From Methanomethylovorans hollandica DSM 15978 (GTDB lineage Archaea > Halobacteriota > Methanosarcinia > Methanosarcinales > Methanosarcinaceae): a DNA stretch of 64,000 nt. Below are positions 8,401 to 16,235 of the stretch, one piece after another (positions within the stretch are counted from its first letter, which is position 1; each line of letters begins with the position of its first letter). The translations under genes and the position numbers were made by a program. The stretch spans positions 1,790,011 through 1,854,010 of the forward strand of contig NC_019977.1 of assembly GCF_000328665.1 (NCBI RefSeq), in the 5' to 3' direction. The notes under the pieces are model-generated. The model had not been told where the DNA came from and did no database searches. It worked only from the letters and a program-made list of their open reading frames with translations.

Positions 8401-10947
8401 CGTCAGATTCACAGTACCATTGTTGGTAACGTTATAAGTCCACGTTACAGTGGATCCTACAGGAATGAACGGGCCAGTTGCGTTATCAGCATCTTCTCCA
8501 TTAGTATATTTCTCAATATCTACTTCTGGAATAAGCTGGAAGAGACCAGCGTCCAGCATGCTGTTGTTCTCACCTGCAGCTAGCGTTATCGAGCTAGTTC
8601 TACCTGTGAGCAGGTCAGCATCGCTGTCCACCGCGTCATCTTGGCCCTTATCCTTAAGCGTGAAGTCATAGCCTGTCGGTTTTATGAACTCCACAATGTA
8701 ACTACCAGGAAGCAGGCCGAGGAACTGGTAGAAGCCTGTAGCATTTGTTTTGATGGTTACGGGATTGCTGAAAACATCGAGCATTGGATTACCACTGCCA
8801 TCCAGCAGATTTACTGTTACATTTGCAACACCCAGCTCACCTACGTCCTGAATACCATTGCCGTTAACATCCAACCACACATAGTCACCGAGGCGACCGT
8901 AAATTGGTGTCCTGGCCTCAAAAGGTATGGTGATACCGACAGCAGTTGCGCTTCCAGTATTCACGATCTCTGTAATACCGGGAGTCAGGTCTACAAAATC
9001 CTTGATGATAGCCTTGAAGGTGACTGTATATGAGCCACCAACTGGAAGTGCAACATTATCATCGAGGATAACGCCCCCTTCGTCCAGCGGGAAAGCAGTT
9101 GTACCACTGTCAGGAATTGGACTTGTTGTTGTTGGGATGGTGGGAGCTTCTTTAGTCAAGTTGGTGCTATCCTCAACATAGATAGCATCTACAGGGAATG
9201 CGTCCTGCAACAACACATCCGGTACAGGAGCACGAGCAATGTTATTAATGACAATTGTATAGAGTAACACATCCCCGGGGCTGACATAGCCGTCATTGTC
9301 CCTGTCTTCATATAAGCTGGCAGTTTTACCATCATCAAACAAGGGTAGAGGTGGTATTCCCGTACCCATATCTACTCCTGGCGCTGCGGCACTGGCAGTC
9401 AATGGATCCTCACCCCAGGCTCCCACCAGTTTGGTACCATCCAAAGTGTACAGCAGCATCCCTGTCTGGTCGCGGTCAATAGTATCATAGACCTTTGCCC
9501 TGTCGAGTTCCGTTAGATCATAATGAACGTTATATTTATTTCCGTTTGGATCAGTTAAGCTTCCCGTTGTTGGATTGGCATCAAAATCAACGTAAACCCT
9601 AACAGGATTATTTCCATTTCCGATAGGTGAAACCCAGACAGGATTTCCATTTTCAGTAGGGTTGGTAGAAGAAGTAGGATCACGTCCGATACCAAGACCT
9701 ATGAGCAACTGAGGTGTCAGGGAACTCTCAGGGACTAGAGCAAAACCCCAATCCCAAATGGAATTGTAGTAATTAGTGCTTGTTCCAGAGTTGCCAGAGT
9801 TAGTAGTGGACAAAGCGTAGAACTTTTGACCACCGGTCGTGTAGAAATGTGCGCCATAATTCACGTTTGTTAGAACTTGCTTGAGATAGCTGTTTGCAGG
9901 AACTGTTAGAGCAACGTTGCTTATAGTACTGGAGGAAGTTCTGGCACGATACTGAACCGTGATAGCAGTGGAAGATGGATTATAAAGCCAGACAGTTGTC
10001 TCTACACCATTGTAAGTCTGAGCACTGGTAGGAGTTGAGACGGGAGTATAGTAACTGGCGGCCCACAGATTAGTAGGCAACAAACGGAAGAAACGACTTT
10101 CGTATCCCACTGAAGTGGCTATATTACCAGTTATAAGGTCTACCTGAACCGGGTTGTTGGAAATTACACGAGCTCCCACGGAAAGACCATTGTTCACCAG
10201 ATAGCTCTGTCCTTCTGTAAGAGGAACAGTTGTTTCAAATACAGTATCTGCATTAGCATCAATTTGGACTGTTGCGCCACCTTTGCCGGCCATGATCGCC
10301 ATACCAGTGTACTGGAACATCTGAAAATCTGTGCCATCGGGAATGTTCGTACCTACCGGAACACGGAATTCCGTACCCCAGTTATCAGTATCGTACACTT
10401 CATTGGCATCGGCCATGAGAGTATTTGGCCCTGTAGCCCAGCCTGCACGGACCACAGAGATAGTCTTGGTGGCTGCTATCTTATCCCTGCCGCCAAATTT
10501 GATGACCGTTAGAGGATCGGTGGTAGTAACAGGATTATTTAAGACGATTACCGTTCCCCCATTGATTATATCACTGGGCACCCCCGGAGGGACTCCATTT
10601 GAAGTGTCACCATCTCCCCATATCTGCGTACCGTCAAGATTAGAACTTGAATATACATCAAGAGGGTTGCCAATATCGGGTTCATATCCATTCTCATACT
10701 GATCATAATAAATTATAGTATTATTGGCAATCGCAGAAATAGAAATGTAACTTTGCATTGGATTGCGAGGAGTTTCACCGAAGCCACCTGCCTGAATTAC
10801 CTGTAGAGCTTGTAGCCACTGGTTTTCAGGAACCGGTACATAGAAGAACTGCACAGGCGGCGGATTAATGGCTGCACTTATCATAGGCATACAGGCCAAA
10901 ATGGCCACAGTTAGAAATACAGTTAGAACCCTTCTGTCTCTTCTCAT
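2764..10947 (-). CDS. Giant modular surface protein with DUF11-like, PKD and disaggregatase-related repeats
   Basis: The chosen start is ATG 10947, with GGGGTG six bases upstream; a GTG at 10956 is in frame but lies in that ribosome site. The product is about 2,727 residues. In order it has a signal peptide (1-28); an IgGFc-binding-like N-terminal region to about 640; an SdrD B-like segment (about 680-800, GDYVWLDVNGNGIQD); and seven DUF11-type repeats starting VDIEKYTNGEDAD (about 805-1605). Two shorter repeats starting IDIEKYVWNGTGWEDAD follow, then three disaggregatase-related repeats (FDVTQLVQEY, FYSSEWSN) interleaved with three PKD domains (SYSWDFGD) and proline-rich linkers. There is no C-terminal membrane helix or sorting signal, so it is probably secreted or held by S-layer or sugar contacts. 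Disaggregatase-related repeats are known from Methanosarcina proteins linked to cell aggregation. Adhesion or matrix building is inferred. Confidence 0.88.
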   Translation of the reverse strand: MRRDRRVLTVFLTVAILACMPMISAAINPPPVQFFYVPVPENQWLQALQVIQAGGFGETPRNPMQSYISISAIANNTIIYYDQYENGYEPDIGNPLDVYSSSNLDGTQIWGDGDTSNGVPPGVPSDIINGGTVIVLNNPVTTTDPLTVIKFGGRDKIAATKTISVVRAGWATGPNTLMADANEVYDTDNWGTEFRVPVGTNIPDGTDFQMFQYTGMAIMAGKGGATVQIDANADTVFETTVPLTEGQSYLVNNGLSVGARVISNNPVQVDLITGNIATSVGYESRFFRLLPTNLWAASYYTPVSTPTSAQTYNGVETTVWLYNPSSTAITVQYRARTSSSTISNVALTVPANSYLKQVLTNVNYGAHFYTTGGQKFYALSTTNSGNSGTSTNYYNSIWDWGFALVPESSLTPQLLIGLGIGRDPTSSTNPTENGNPVWVSPIGNGNNPVRVYVDFDANPTTGSLTDPNGNKYNVHYDLTELDRAKVYDTIDRDQTGMLLYTLDGTKLVGAWGEDPLTASAAAPGVDMGTGIPPLPLFDDGKTASLYEDRDNDGYVSPGDVLLYTIVINNIARAPVPDVLLQDAFPVDAIYVEDSTNLTKEAPTIPTTTSPIPDSGTTAFPLDEGGVILDDNVALPVGGSYTVTFKAIIKDFVDLTPGITEIVNTGSATAVGITIPFEARTPIYGRLGDYVWLDVNGNGIQDVGELGVANVTVNLLDGSGNPMLDVFSNPVTIKTNATGFYQFLGLLPGSYIVEFIKPTGYDFTLKDKGQDDAVDSDADLLTGRTSSITLAAGENNSMLDAGLFQLIPEVDIEKYTNGEDADNATGPFIPVGSTVTWTYNVTNNGTVNLTNVVVADNMGVIPVRISGDNGNNILEPGEVWTYTATGTATEGQYANIGNVSADYSGTPVTDEDPSHYYGANSSVDIEKYTNGEDADSPTGPFIPIGSEVTWTYNVTNSGNVNLTDIVVMDDILGIISNLVDGDTNNDGILQPGEVWTYTATGTATEGQYANIGNVTGYYNEAPVTDEDPSHYYGANSSVDIEKYTNGEDADSPTGPFIPIGSEVTWTYNVTNPGNVNLTDIVVMDDILGIITNLVDGDTNNDGILQPGEVWTYTATGTATEGQYANIGNVSADYSGTPVTDEDPSHYYGANSSVDIEKYTNGEDADSPTGPFIPIGSEVTWTYNVTNPGNVNLTDIVVMDDILGIITNLVDGDTNNDGILQPGEVWTYTATGTATEGQYANIGNVSADYSGTPVTDEDPSHYYGANSSVDIEKYTNGEDADSPTGPFIPIGSEVTWAYNVTNPGNVDLTDIVVMDDILGIITNLVDGDTNNDGILQPGEVWTYTATGTATEGQYANIGNVTGYYNEAPVTDEDPSHYYGANSSVDIEKYTNGEDADSPTGPYIPIGSEVTWTYNVTNPGNVNLTDIVVMDDILGIISNLVDGDTNNDGILQPGEVWTYTATGTATEGQYANIGNVTGYYNEAPVTDEDPSHYYGANSSVDIEKYTNGEDADSPTGPYIPIGSEVTWTYNVTNPGNVNLTDIVVMDDILGIISNLVDGDTNNDGILQPGEVWTYTATGTATEGQYANIGNVTGYYNEAPVTDEDPSHYFGSSGEIDIEKYVWNGTGWEDADTVTGPYLASTFDPVQFKIIVTNMGNVELTNIVVTDTKYGPVTLTTTSLGVGASTEAEYDLAWVSGQQNNTADVEGYYGDTKYNDTDDAHYYGASGAIDIEKYVWNGTGWEDADTITGPSLSSGPVQFKIIVTNMGNVELTNIVVTDTKYGPVTLPTTTLGVGASTEAKYDLAWVSGQQVNTADVEGYYGDTKYTDSDDAHYYGPISQGAQYDNILSESSSCVVFSDTSYLAVGKSKARSRDVMLFDLSMYNKDDTISKATLSLFWYYPAGQTRTSDTVVEIYRPQRWDPKHVTWYYRLYRTAWNPVGGAWFDKNGVSQGSTPYASVTFPASTVPDNQYHDFDVTQLVQEYIRGTYENTGFFLKARTESGNYIAFYSSEWSNADQRPKLTVDLNAGSAPIAPPLSAPLAPPVVDNLPVADAGADKDATKDVAVTFDGSGSTDDNSIVSYSWDFGDTTTVASGVSPVHTYTTAGTYTVTLTVTDTIGQTGSDTLEVVVSDSTATTTTTDCVSHAPVYDNRLLQRSPDIVYSTNNYIDIGRSTSSYRDAILFDLSGYKPTDTISQATLSLYWYYPAGATRTSDTVVEVYRPVKWDPKYVTWNTRMSGVPWTTAGGDWFDKNGNAQGNVPYASVTFRASTVPDNKYYDFDVTQLVQEYVSGMYENTGFFLKARTESGNYIAFYSSEWSNADQRPQLKVCLIGASVPIAPPVSAPIAPPLSAPITPPVVDNLPVADAGADLTATKDVAVTFDGSNSTDDIGIVSYTWSFGDGTAESGGVSPIHTYVTAGTYTVTLTVTDTIGQTDSDTLEVVVSEPVGPVDNPPVADAGADKTATTGVAVTFGGSGSTDDIGIVSYSWDFGDGTAEFSGVSPAHTYATAGTYTVTLIVTDTIGQTDSDTLEVVVNEPTTTTGSSVSYTAAYDNRLRQISPDRVYSTSIYLDIGKLSTSSYRDVILFDLSGYDPKDTISQATLSLYWYYPAGATRTSDTVVEVYRPVKWDPKYVTWNTSMSGVPWTTAGGDWFDKNGNAQGNVPYASVTFRASTVPDNKYYDFDVTQLVQEYIRGTYENTGFFLKARTESGNYIAFYSSEWSNTDQRPKLVVTRV
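5455..6130 (-). repeat. Two tandem coding repeats of about 330 bp (IDIEKYVWNGTGW type)
   Basis: Two adjacent units encode domains starting IDIEKYVWNGTGWEDAD and ending in YYGDTKY...HYYG. They differ mainly by a short indel (LASTFDP against LSSGP). A third, more diverged relative lies in the surface protein encoded at 21767-23848. Confidence 0.8.
6136..8205 (-). repeat. Six tandem near-identical 345-bp coding repeats
   Basis: Blocks of exactly 345 bp (115 codons) start at 6136, 6481, 6826, 7171, 7516 and 7861. A seventh, diverged unit of similar size lies at 8206-8540. Each encodes one DUF11-like domain from VDIEKY to HYYGANSS. Variant stretches (ADYSGTPV or GYYNEAPV; ISN or ITN; PFIP or PYIP) occur in different combinations between copies, as expected from unequal crossing-over or gene conversion. 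Confidence 0.92.
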
Positions 10948-10985
10948 TTTCAACACCCCTCTGCTAAATCCACGGATGCCCAGAA

Positions 10986-11105
10986 AACCACAAAATTGTG
11001 GTTAAACTCCAACTATAATGAAAGGAATATCCACCCCTGGACCTAGAAGTAGATCTACTATCCTAATTAGGTATGGGTTCTTATTAAATATAAATATAAC
11101 CAAAT
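10986..11105 (-). promoter_or_regulatory. Promoter and palindrome-rich leader of the giant gene
   Basis: An A+T-rich TATA region lies at about 11080-11105. Between it and the start codon are three palindromes: an 18-base one at 10986-11003 (AACCACAAAATTGTGGTT), a 12-base one at 11048-11059 (AGTAGATCTACT) and a 10-base one at 11062-11071 (CCTAATTAGG). They could be operators or mRNA hairpins in a leader of about 110-130 bases. Confidence 0.45.
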
Positions 11106-11521
11106 TAGATTTGATGACAATTATATTAACATTCGTGTGACTTTAAACATTATTAAATTATTTATGGCGATTATACTTATTAAATCCCTGTAAATCTTTT
11201 TCCCTTAATACCAAAGTTGACAGCTACATCCATTTAAGGTGCAACTAAAAAAAGTAGACTTGTATTAAATAATTTTTTCAAGATCAATGGCCTCTACCAA
11301 TGATGAATCATCGGATAGATGTTAGCTTCCGGTACATTTGCTAAATTTAATGGATCTCCACAACATTGAGTGGGTAAATTCGGAAGGTATTCGGAGTAAA
11401 AGAGTATTCTGACTTACTGAACCGATTTTGGTAGTCATGACAACTAAGTCACATGATATGGATTCTTAATTTCAGCGGATATTTAGTATACAGTGAATTG
11501 TTATTTTATGGGGGATTAGTG

Positions 11522-11668
11522 ATGTACTGGTGCTGCAATTACCCACACGATGTTGAAGAGAGCCAATTTAATGAAAACATTAAAGGCTTCAGTGTTAAAT
11601 ATTCAAGATCAAGAGTGGGCTTCATGCCTAAAAAGAATCCTATATGTGTTGAATATACCCATTTGTGA
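11522..11668 (+). CDS. Possible 48-residue protein
   Basis: ATG 11522 is preceded by GGGGGA with a 6-base spacer, which is the main reason to list it. The peptide starts MYWCCNYPHDVEES, is not recognised and has no clear domain. It is the only candidate gene in the 10,960-12,000 interval, which is otherwise A+T-rich and appears non-coding. It may be a chance ORF or a relic. Confidence 0.25.
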   Translation: MYWCCNYPHDVEESQFNENIKGFSVKYSRSRVGFMPKKNPICVEYTHL

Positions 11669-12001
11669 CCTTCGTTTAGTGGTATAAGGAGAAGTTGCAT
11701 AATTAATCCGACCTTCCGCAGATGTCAAGAAAAAACAGGTATTTTCTCTTTTCAGCAATTTGTACGAAGAAAGTCCAATATTTATCACAATGTATGTTAT
11801 TATTATGTTAAATAGTATTATTAAAGTTTGACAAATAACTGCAATTCAGATAATTGGCAAAATTCTAGGACATCTGCGGAATATAAGATTAATCGCCAGA
11901 GGAGGATAATCCGTTCTATTCAATAAGTATCATACCTACCTTTGATGTTCTAAAAAAGAGAATTATTGCTTTAATAGGCAGACAAGATTAAAGTACCCTG
12001 A

Positions 12002-13057
12002 TTATGTATCGATGAATCTGTTCAAAGGCACAGATCGTTTGATGTTCCTGTGATCTTTTATGAAGACCACGTAACCAGAATCCTCTTTATCGAAGATGAA
12101 AGTATATTCAACATTGAAATATGCCCAGTACTTCACATAAACTGACCTGGCATCCGAAACAGTAACAATAGCATCTGTAGAGTTTTCTGTGATATTGTAC
12201 ACAGGATAATCTATCTCCCGTGGGAAGCTGGAATCATACAATGCTGCGGCTCTTGAGATGTATCCGTAATCATCTGCAGTTATATTGTCATAAGAGTTCA
12301 CTGGAATAAGACTCGATCTGTGTATGCCTTTCCAGTAACTTGTTTCAAATATCTTATAATGCGTTTCATTAAAGCTGTATGCACCCAGGAACTTCCCGAA
12401 TGACATAGGTGCCATATTCTGATACGAAATGTCAGAGTCTTCCGTATCTGAGATATGTTGTACCAGCATGAGCTTAGTAAAAGGTGCCAAAGCACACCAG
12501 ATTAGAAAAATACATGATATAGAAACTATTATTGTTCTTTTATTGTGTTGCAGGTATCTGTATACCGGGTCCATTTTTGGCCACTTCCCTTTATTTCTCT
12601 GATACTGTAACAACAGTATGAACAGAGGTATCAGGGAAATTGCAGTTACAATAGGATCAAAGAAATCAAAGGCCCCCAGGGTGGAGCTCTCTTTTATAAA
12701 AGGGAAGAAAGGACGCATTTTCCAGCTTGTTGCATAATCCAGGTATACGTGACTAAGAATTGCCAGGAAGCATGCGATCGTAAGATGGAGGTTCTTCTCC
12801 ATTATGTGAAGGAACAGCACAACTAATATAATGAACAATATGGAGTGCATGAATTCCCGATGTCCCATAAAATAGAACAAACTGTTTCGCATCTCCGGGC
12901 TCAGATACTTTTCCAGCAGGATAAATATGACGTATGGAATAAAATCAAGGTCAGGAAGTATCGAGAACAAAACCACCAGTTTACTTTCCCTTCCGCGCAA
13001 TCCTAAAAGTAAAACAATGAGCAGACCGATTCCTGCGTGGGATAAAGAACTTACCAT
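12002..13057 (-). CDS. YdjM-like (DUF457) membrane protein, putative metal-dependent hydrolase
   Basis: This 351-residue protein has several membrane segments in its first 190 residues, then a C-terminal soluble domain of about 150 residues. Family signatures are SSLSHAGIG at the N terminus, SILPDLDFIPY, GHREFMHS near residue 65 and LSHVYLDYATSW near residue 100; the conserved His and Asp residues are those proposed to bind metal in the YdjM/LexA-regulated membrane hydrolase family. The enzymatic role of the family is not established. It stands alone: the fwd-type operon ends 250 bp upstream and 1 kb of non-coding DNA follows it. Confidence 0.75.
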   Translation of the reverse strand: MVSSLSHAGIGLLIVLLLGLRGRESKLVVLFSILPDLDFIPYVIFILLEKYLSPEMRNSLFYFMGHREFMHSILFIILVVLFLHIMEKNLHLTIACFLAILSHVYLDYATSWKMRPFFPFIKESSTLGAFDFFDPIVTAISLIPLFILLLQYQRNKGKWPKMDPVYRYLQHNKRTIIVSISCIFLIWCALAPFTKLMLVQHISDTEDSDISYQNMAPMSFGKFLGAYSFNETHYKIFETSYWKGIHRSSLIPVNSYDNITADDYGYISRAAALYDSSFPREIDYPVYNITENSTDAIVTVSDARSVYVKYWAYFNVEYTFIFDKEDSGYVVFIKDHRNIKRSVPLNRFIDT

Positions 13058-13305
13058 AATTCACCATTTACATTCAATGCCAGAATATTGTACCCCGATC
13101 ATCTGATTTAAATTTACTTCAATGATCATCTCTGTGAATATGAACCGATGCCTGAAGGGAAGTTATAACATCTATCAACTATCAGCTGAACAAGTATGTC
13201 CATTAGCAATGCTTCCTGAAGGAAGTTAAGAAATAAACCAAGTTAAATCGAATGAGAGATCTCAGATTTATAGAACCTTCGGTGCAGCCAGATCAACCCG
13301 GAATA

Positions 13306-13731
13306 TCAGTATTTTCCAAAAGAGCGCGCAATCAGCCTGTGCATCCCATGGATACTTAATCCGCTACCAAGGTACAACATCGGACATTTGCCGGTCATTA
13401 TATTACCTGCTGTGCCTGAAGCCATTTCACGTACTTTTTCTGTATCCGTCCTCCAGTGGACCCAGATATCTTCACAACCTCTGCCAAGAAGATATTGTAT
13501 GATATCAGCAGGTTCCATAGCTGTAATACCTATCACAACTTTTTCCACCGGCAGGGACAAAGCTTCAAGAGCAGCCTGGACCTGAGATGCACCCAGATCC
13601 TTGATGTCCAGAGCCTGCACGGATAAGCCTCTATTTTTGAGCTCATCGATGGTCAATTTGATAGCCGGTTTTGATCTATCGGTCACTATAAGATAACTGT
13701 TACCTTCCCAAAAGCTTTCTGCATCATTCAT
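13306..13731 (-). CDS. CoA-binding-like Rossmann protein, last gene of the fwd-type operon
   Basis: This 141-residue protein has the alternating beta-alpha pattern of small CoA-binding (YccU-like) proteins. It has an N-terminal strand SYLIVTDRSKPA, a middle VEKVVIGITAMEPADII and a C-terminal GKCPMLYLG resembling the family's conserved Cys-Met segment. It starts 26 bases after fwdD on the same strand, so it is probably cotranscribed. Ligand and role are unknown. A palindrome at about 13210-13226 lies downstream but lacks a T run. Confidence 0.55.
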   Translation of the reverse strand: MNDAESFWEGNSYLIVTDRSKPAIKLTIDELKNRGLSVQALDIKDLGASQVQAALEALSLPVEKVVIGITAMEPADIIQYLLGRGCEDIWVHWRTDTEKVREMASGTAGNIMTGKCPMLYLGSGLSIHGMHRLIARSFGKY

Positions 13732-13757
13732 ACTATGCCCTCCCTATCCATGCCATA

Positions 13758-14165
13758 CTAGATCAGTTCAGCAAGCGAGGTAACCTTGCCTTCTTTTGAT
13801 CTCGATATCATCACTTCTATTTTCTTAAAGGCAGGTACACCCGTGCCTGCGGTATCAGCTGCCACAAGAACATTAGCCCAGGGCCCATTGATCATGAATG
13901 CTGTTCCCGGATGAGGCTGTTCAAGAACTGAAATCCCTACTTTCAGTACTACTCTTCCGGAAGTGTTTTTCGCAAGTATCATATCCCCTGATTTAAGTCC
14001 CATCTTCTTCATATCATCCTTATCCAGTCTGATGATGGAAGAAAGCTCGGCATATTGCTCACTGAACCTGGAATTTTCCTGGGCGGTGTTCTGGAATATA
14101 TCCCTGTGGGTAACGATGATGAACTTGAACTCAGGTTCTGCGAGGAATTGTCCGAATCCCATCAT
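13758..14165 (-). CDS. fwdD: Formylmethanofuran dehydrogenase subunit D
   Basis: This is a 135-residue molybdopterin-dinucleotide-binding domain of the FwdD/FmdD type. It forms one catalytic unit with subunit B in the enzyme that reduces CO2 to formylmethanofuran, or oxidises it in methylotrophic methanogenesis. Visible features are the double-psi barrel pattern YAELSSIIRLDKDDMKKMGLKSGD with the later PHPGTAFMINGPWANVL. The ATG overlaps the end of the B-subunit gene by 4 bases. Whether the cofactor is molybdenum or tungsten cannot be read from this sequence. Confidence 0.85.
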   Translation of the reverse strand: MMGFGQFLAEPEFKFIIVTHRDIFQNTAQENSRFSEQYAELSSIIRLDKDDMKKMGLKSGDMILAKNTSGRVVLKVGISVLEQPHPGTAFMINGPWANVLVAADTAGTGVPAFKKIEVMISRSKEGKVTSLAELI

Positions 14166-15415
14166 ATCTCCTCCATGATACGTGTGATGATCTGCTCATC
14201 TGCCAGTTTCTTTGTGTCAATGATCTGTTTAAGTACCACTTCCACACCATCCATGCGTATTGCAGTGCCTCCGCATTCAACACCGCTAAGTGCTGAGGGA
14301 ATGGTCACTTTGGACACCCTGGAGGTCAGGTTCTCGCAGGGATCAATGGTAATTAACGGGACCTTACTGAGTTTTTTTGCAATTGCCCCGGGGAGGCTTG
14401 CAAGAGGATCAGAGCCAATGATCATGGCTGCATCTATAACGTCATTGCTGATGAGTTCCACCACAGATTGCTGTGGCCCATGTTCTACTTTTTCTCCTCC
14501 GAAATACACCCTGTTGATATGGCCAGTTTCCCTGAAAAGAGTATGATCAAAACCACGCATATTGTATTGTCCCACCATGGGTATCAGATGGAATTTTGAA
14601 GTTTCGTTGAGCTTGTTCATTAAGCTGAAGAGGGGGTCCAGAGAATTCAGAGAATACGTCATGCCAAGACCTGCAAACACTACTCCGAACTCTGCCTTTT
14701 TCAGTATATTTGCTAATTCCAATATCCTTTTGGGATCCATGTTGAAAGATGTCTTTGGAACCTTACTGGATAGAGCACTAAGAAGAGCACCCATGAATTC
14801 CGGATCCGCTCCAACCGGGATCTCGTAGAGCTTATCGCTGCAGACTGCAGCAGTATCCGACCTCCTCACATCTATGATCACAGCGGTCCGGTCCTCTTCC
14901 CAGCCTCTCTGGCGTTGTTTTCCCCGGGGGAAGTAAGAATACATGGAAAGATGCCGTGGATGAGAATGTGAAGGATCCGCTCCCCAGAATACGATCACAT
15001 CAGCCATGTGTCGCACTTCATCCAGAGTACAGGTCGGTAGTTTTCCATTGAGGATAGCCTCAACCAGGGGTCCCTGACAGAAAGAAGATGTATCATCAAT
15101 ATGTGCACCAAGTTTTCTTGCAAGCTCTATGGACTTTGTCTGGGCTTCCAGTGTGGAATTCCCGTGCCCGAAGATAAGAGGATGCTTTGCTTCTTTCAGT
15201 ATCCTGGCAGCTTCCTTTATTGCAGTGTTTTCATCAACTGTTTTTCCATCCACTGTGCATGGCATGGGTGAAGCGCAGCCTTTCATGCGGGAAACACCTT
15301 TCAGGCATGCTGTATTAACTCCAGTGACCCTGCTGTCCTGCAGCTCCACTGTAATGTCATCACATAATAAGGCACAACCTGTGCAAACAAATGGTCCGTT
15401 GTCCAATGATATCAC
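14162..15415 (-). CDS. fwdB: Formylmethanofuran dehydrogenase subunit B
   Basis: This 417-residue catalytic subunit is close to usual length. Cysteines 11, 14, 18 and 37 (CTGCALLC...CLKG) form the N-terminal [4Fe-4S] site. Cys113 in SSFCQGP is the expected metal ligand of the molybdopterin cofactor, so this is the cysteine, not selenocysteine, form. VFWGADPSHSHPRH near residue 143 and IIGSDPLASLPG are cofactor-binding stretches. It lies 12 bases after the polyferredoxin gene and overlaps fwdD. No A (amidohydrolase) or C subunit gene is in the window, so B and D would have to pair with A and C made elsewhere. Confidence 0.88.
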   Translation of the reverse strand: MISLDNGPFVCTGCALLCDDITVELQDSRVTGVNTACLKGVSRMKGCASPMPCTVDGKTVDENTAIKEAARILKEAKHPLIFGHGNSTLEAQTKSIELARKLGAHIDDTSSFCQGPLVEAILNGKLPTCTLDEVRHMADVIVFWGADPSHSHPRHLSMYSYFPRGKQRQRGWEEDRTAVIIDVRRSDTAAVCSDKLYEIPVGADPEFMGALLSALSSKVPKTSFNMDPKRILELANILKKAEFGVVFAGLGMTYSLNSLDPLFSLMNKLNETSKFHLIPMVGQYNMRGFDHTLFRETGHINRVYFGGEKVEHGPQQSVVELISNDVIDAAMIIGSDPLASLPGAIAKKLSKVPLITIDPCENLTSRVSKVTIPSALSGVECGGTAIRMDGVEVVLKQIIDTKKLADEQIITRIMEEI

Positions 15416-15427
15416 TCCTGAAGGGGA

Positions 15428-15892
15428 TCATACAAATTCTATTGCTTTTGTGGGGCATGTGTCTATACATGCATAACACAGCGTCTTGTTGGAGCCAAAA
15501 CGACGGCATTCCTGGATATTCACCGGCCGTACTATGCCATCCTTTATGTATAGGATTACTTTGTCATTGGTCGGAGCCTTGCCACTACCTGTTCCTTCCG
15601 GGTCTGCCACCACATTTACCGGGCAGGCAACAACACAATTGCCACAACCAATGCATTTGTCCTTGTGTACAAGAAAACCAGTTTCAGTGACATCACCCAC
15701 CGGAGTTATCAGTTCATTCAGTTTTTCATAGCCGGTAAGATATTTTTCTTCCTTAAGAGGCGGGCAATCATCTATGCTGATCTTACGTGCCAGCAGATCC
15801 ACTGCAAAGGCCATACAGGTCGCCTTACCGCATTTTTTGCAGTTTGTTTTTGGCAGCAGCTGGTAGATCTCCATCAGAGTTGGCATTATCAA
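15428..15892 (-). CDS. Iron-sulfur protein: Fe-S domain plus two [4Fe-4S] ferredoxin clusters
   Basis: This 154-residue protein has residues 5-45 matching the CxxC(x4)CxxFA...CPP Fe-S domain seen in corrinoid and acetogenic redox proteins (CKKCGKATCMAFA). It is followed by CIGCGNCVVACP and CYACIDTCP ferredoxin motifs. It should carry three clusters and feed or drain electrons for the adjacent FwdB-D unit, much as FwdG/FwdF do, but its domain order differs from classical FwdG. It sits between the FTR-like gene (19 bases) and fwdB (12 bases). Confidence 0.8.
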   Translation of the reverse strand: MIMPTLMEIYQLLPKTNCKKCGKATCMAFAVDLLARKISIDDCPPLKEEKYLTGYEKLNELITPVGDVTETGFLVHKDKCIGCGNCVVACPVNVVADPEGTGSGKAPTNDKVILYIKDGIVRPVNIQECRRFGSNKTLCYACIDTCPTKAIEFV

Positions 15893-15911
15893 TGTTCTCC
15901 TTCAGGACCAC

Positions 15912-16205
15912 TTACTGGCCATTGCCATTGTTCTTAAAGAACAGTCCACAATGACAACTTCCATTGGTCTTGATCTCTTCTTCATGATACACGCATGGAC
16001 AGATTATATTCTTATCCTCGTCCTTGTCCCCGGTAACTATCCTGCAAGGACAGTACTGGTGCCCGAGCTCATTTCTGTTCCGTGTCAGACCATCGATAAC
16101 TATATGCAGCATTTCTTCATCGGGGTTAAGAATATATCCTTTTTTATCTGCATATCTTATGAGCCATCCTCTTGTCTTTTCAACTATGTGTTCATGTTTG
16201 ATCAT
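15912..16205 (-). CDS. Ferredoxin:thioredoxin reductase catalytic-subunit-like protein
   Basis: This 97-residue protein carries the complete FTR beta signature CPC, CPC and CHC (CPCR, IICPCVYH, SCHCGLF), which holds the [4Fe-4S] cluster and the redox-active disulfide. Such proteins reduce disulfides with electrons from ferredoxin; archaeal versions occur without a variable subunit. It is first in the operon with the polyferredoxin, fwdB and fwdD. That suggests either redox control of the dehydrogenase or a shared ferredoxin pool. Start ATG 16205 has GGTGAG upstream. Confidence 0.85.
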   Translation of the reverse strand: MIKHEHIVEKTRGWLIRYADKKGYILNPDEEMLHIVIDGLTRNRNELGHQYCPCRIVTGDKDEDKNIICPCVYHEEEIKTNGSCHCGLFFKNNGNGQ

Positions 16206-16235
16206 TCATCTCACCAGAATTTACGATTGATCTCT

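Noticed and set aside
6136-8540. Possible CRISPR array
   Set aside because: The period is 345 bp, the whole unit is conserved and it encodes a continuous protein domain; there are no short spacers and no cas genes in the window.
13200-13230. CTTCCT/AGGAAG palindrome as terminator of the fwd-type operon
   Set aside because: There is no T run on the minus strand after it and the stem is short, so I did not list it as a terminator.
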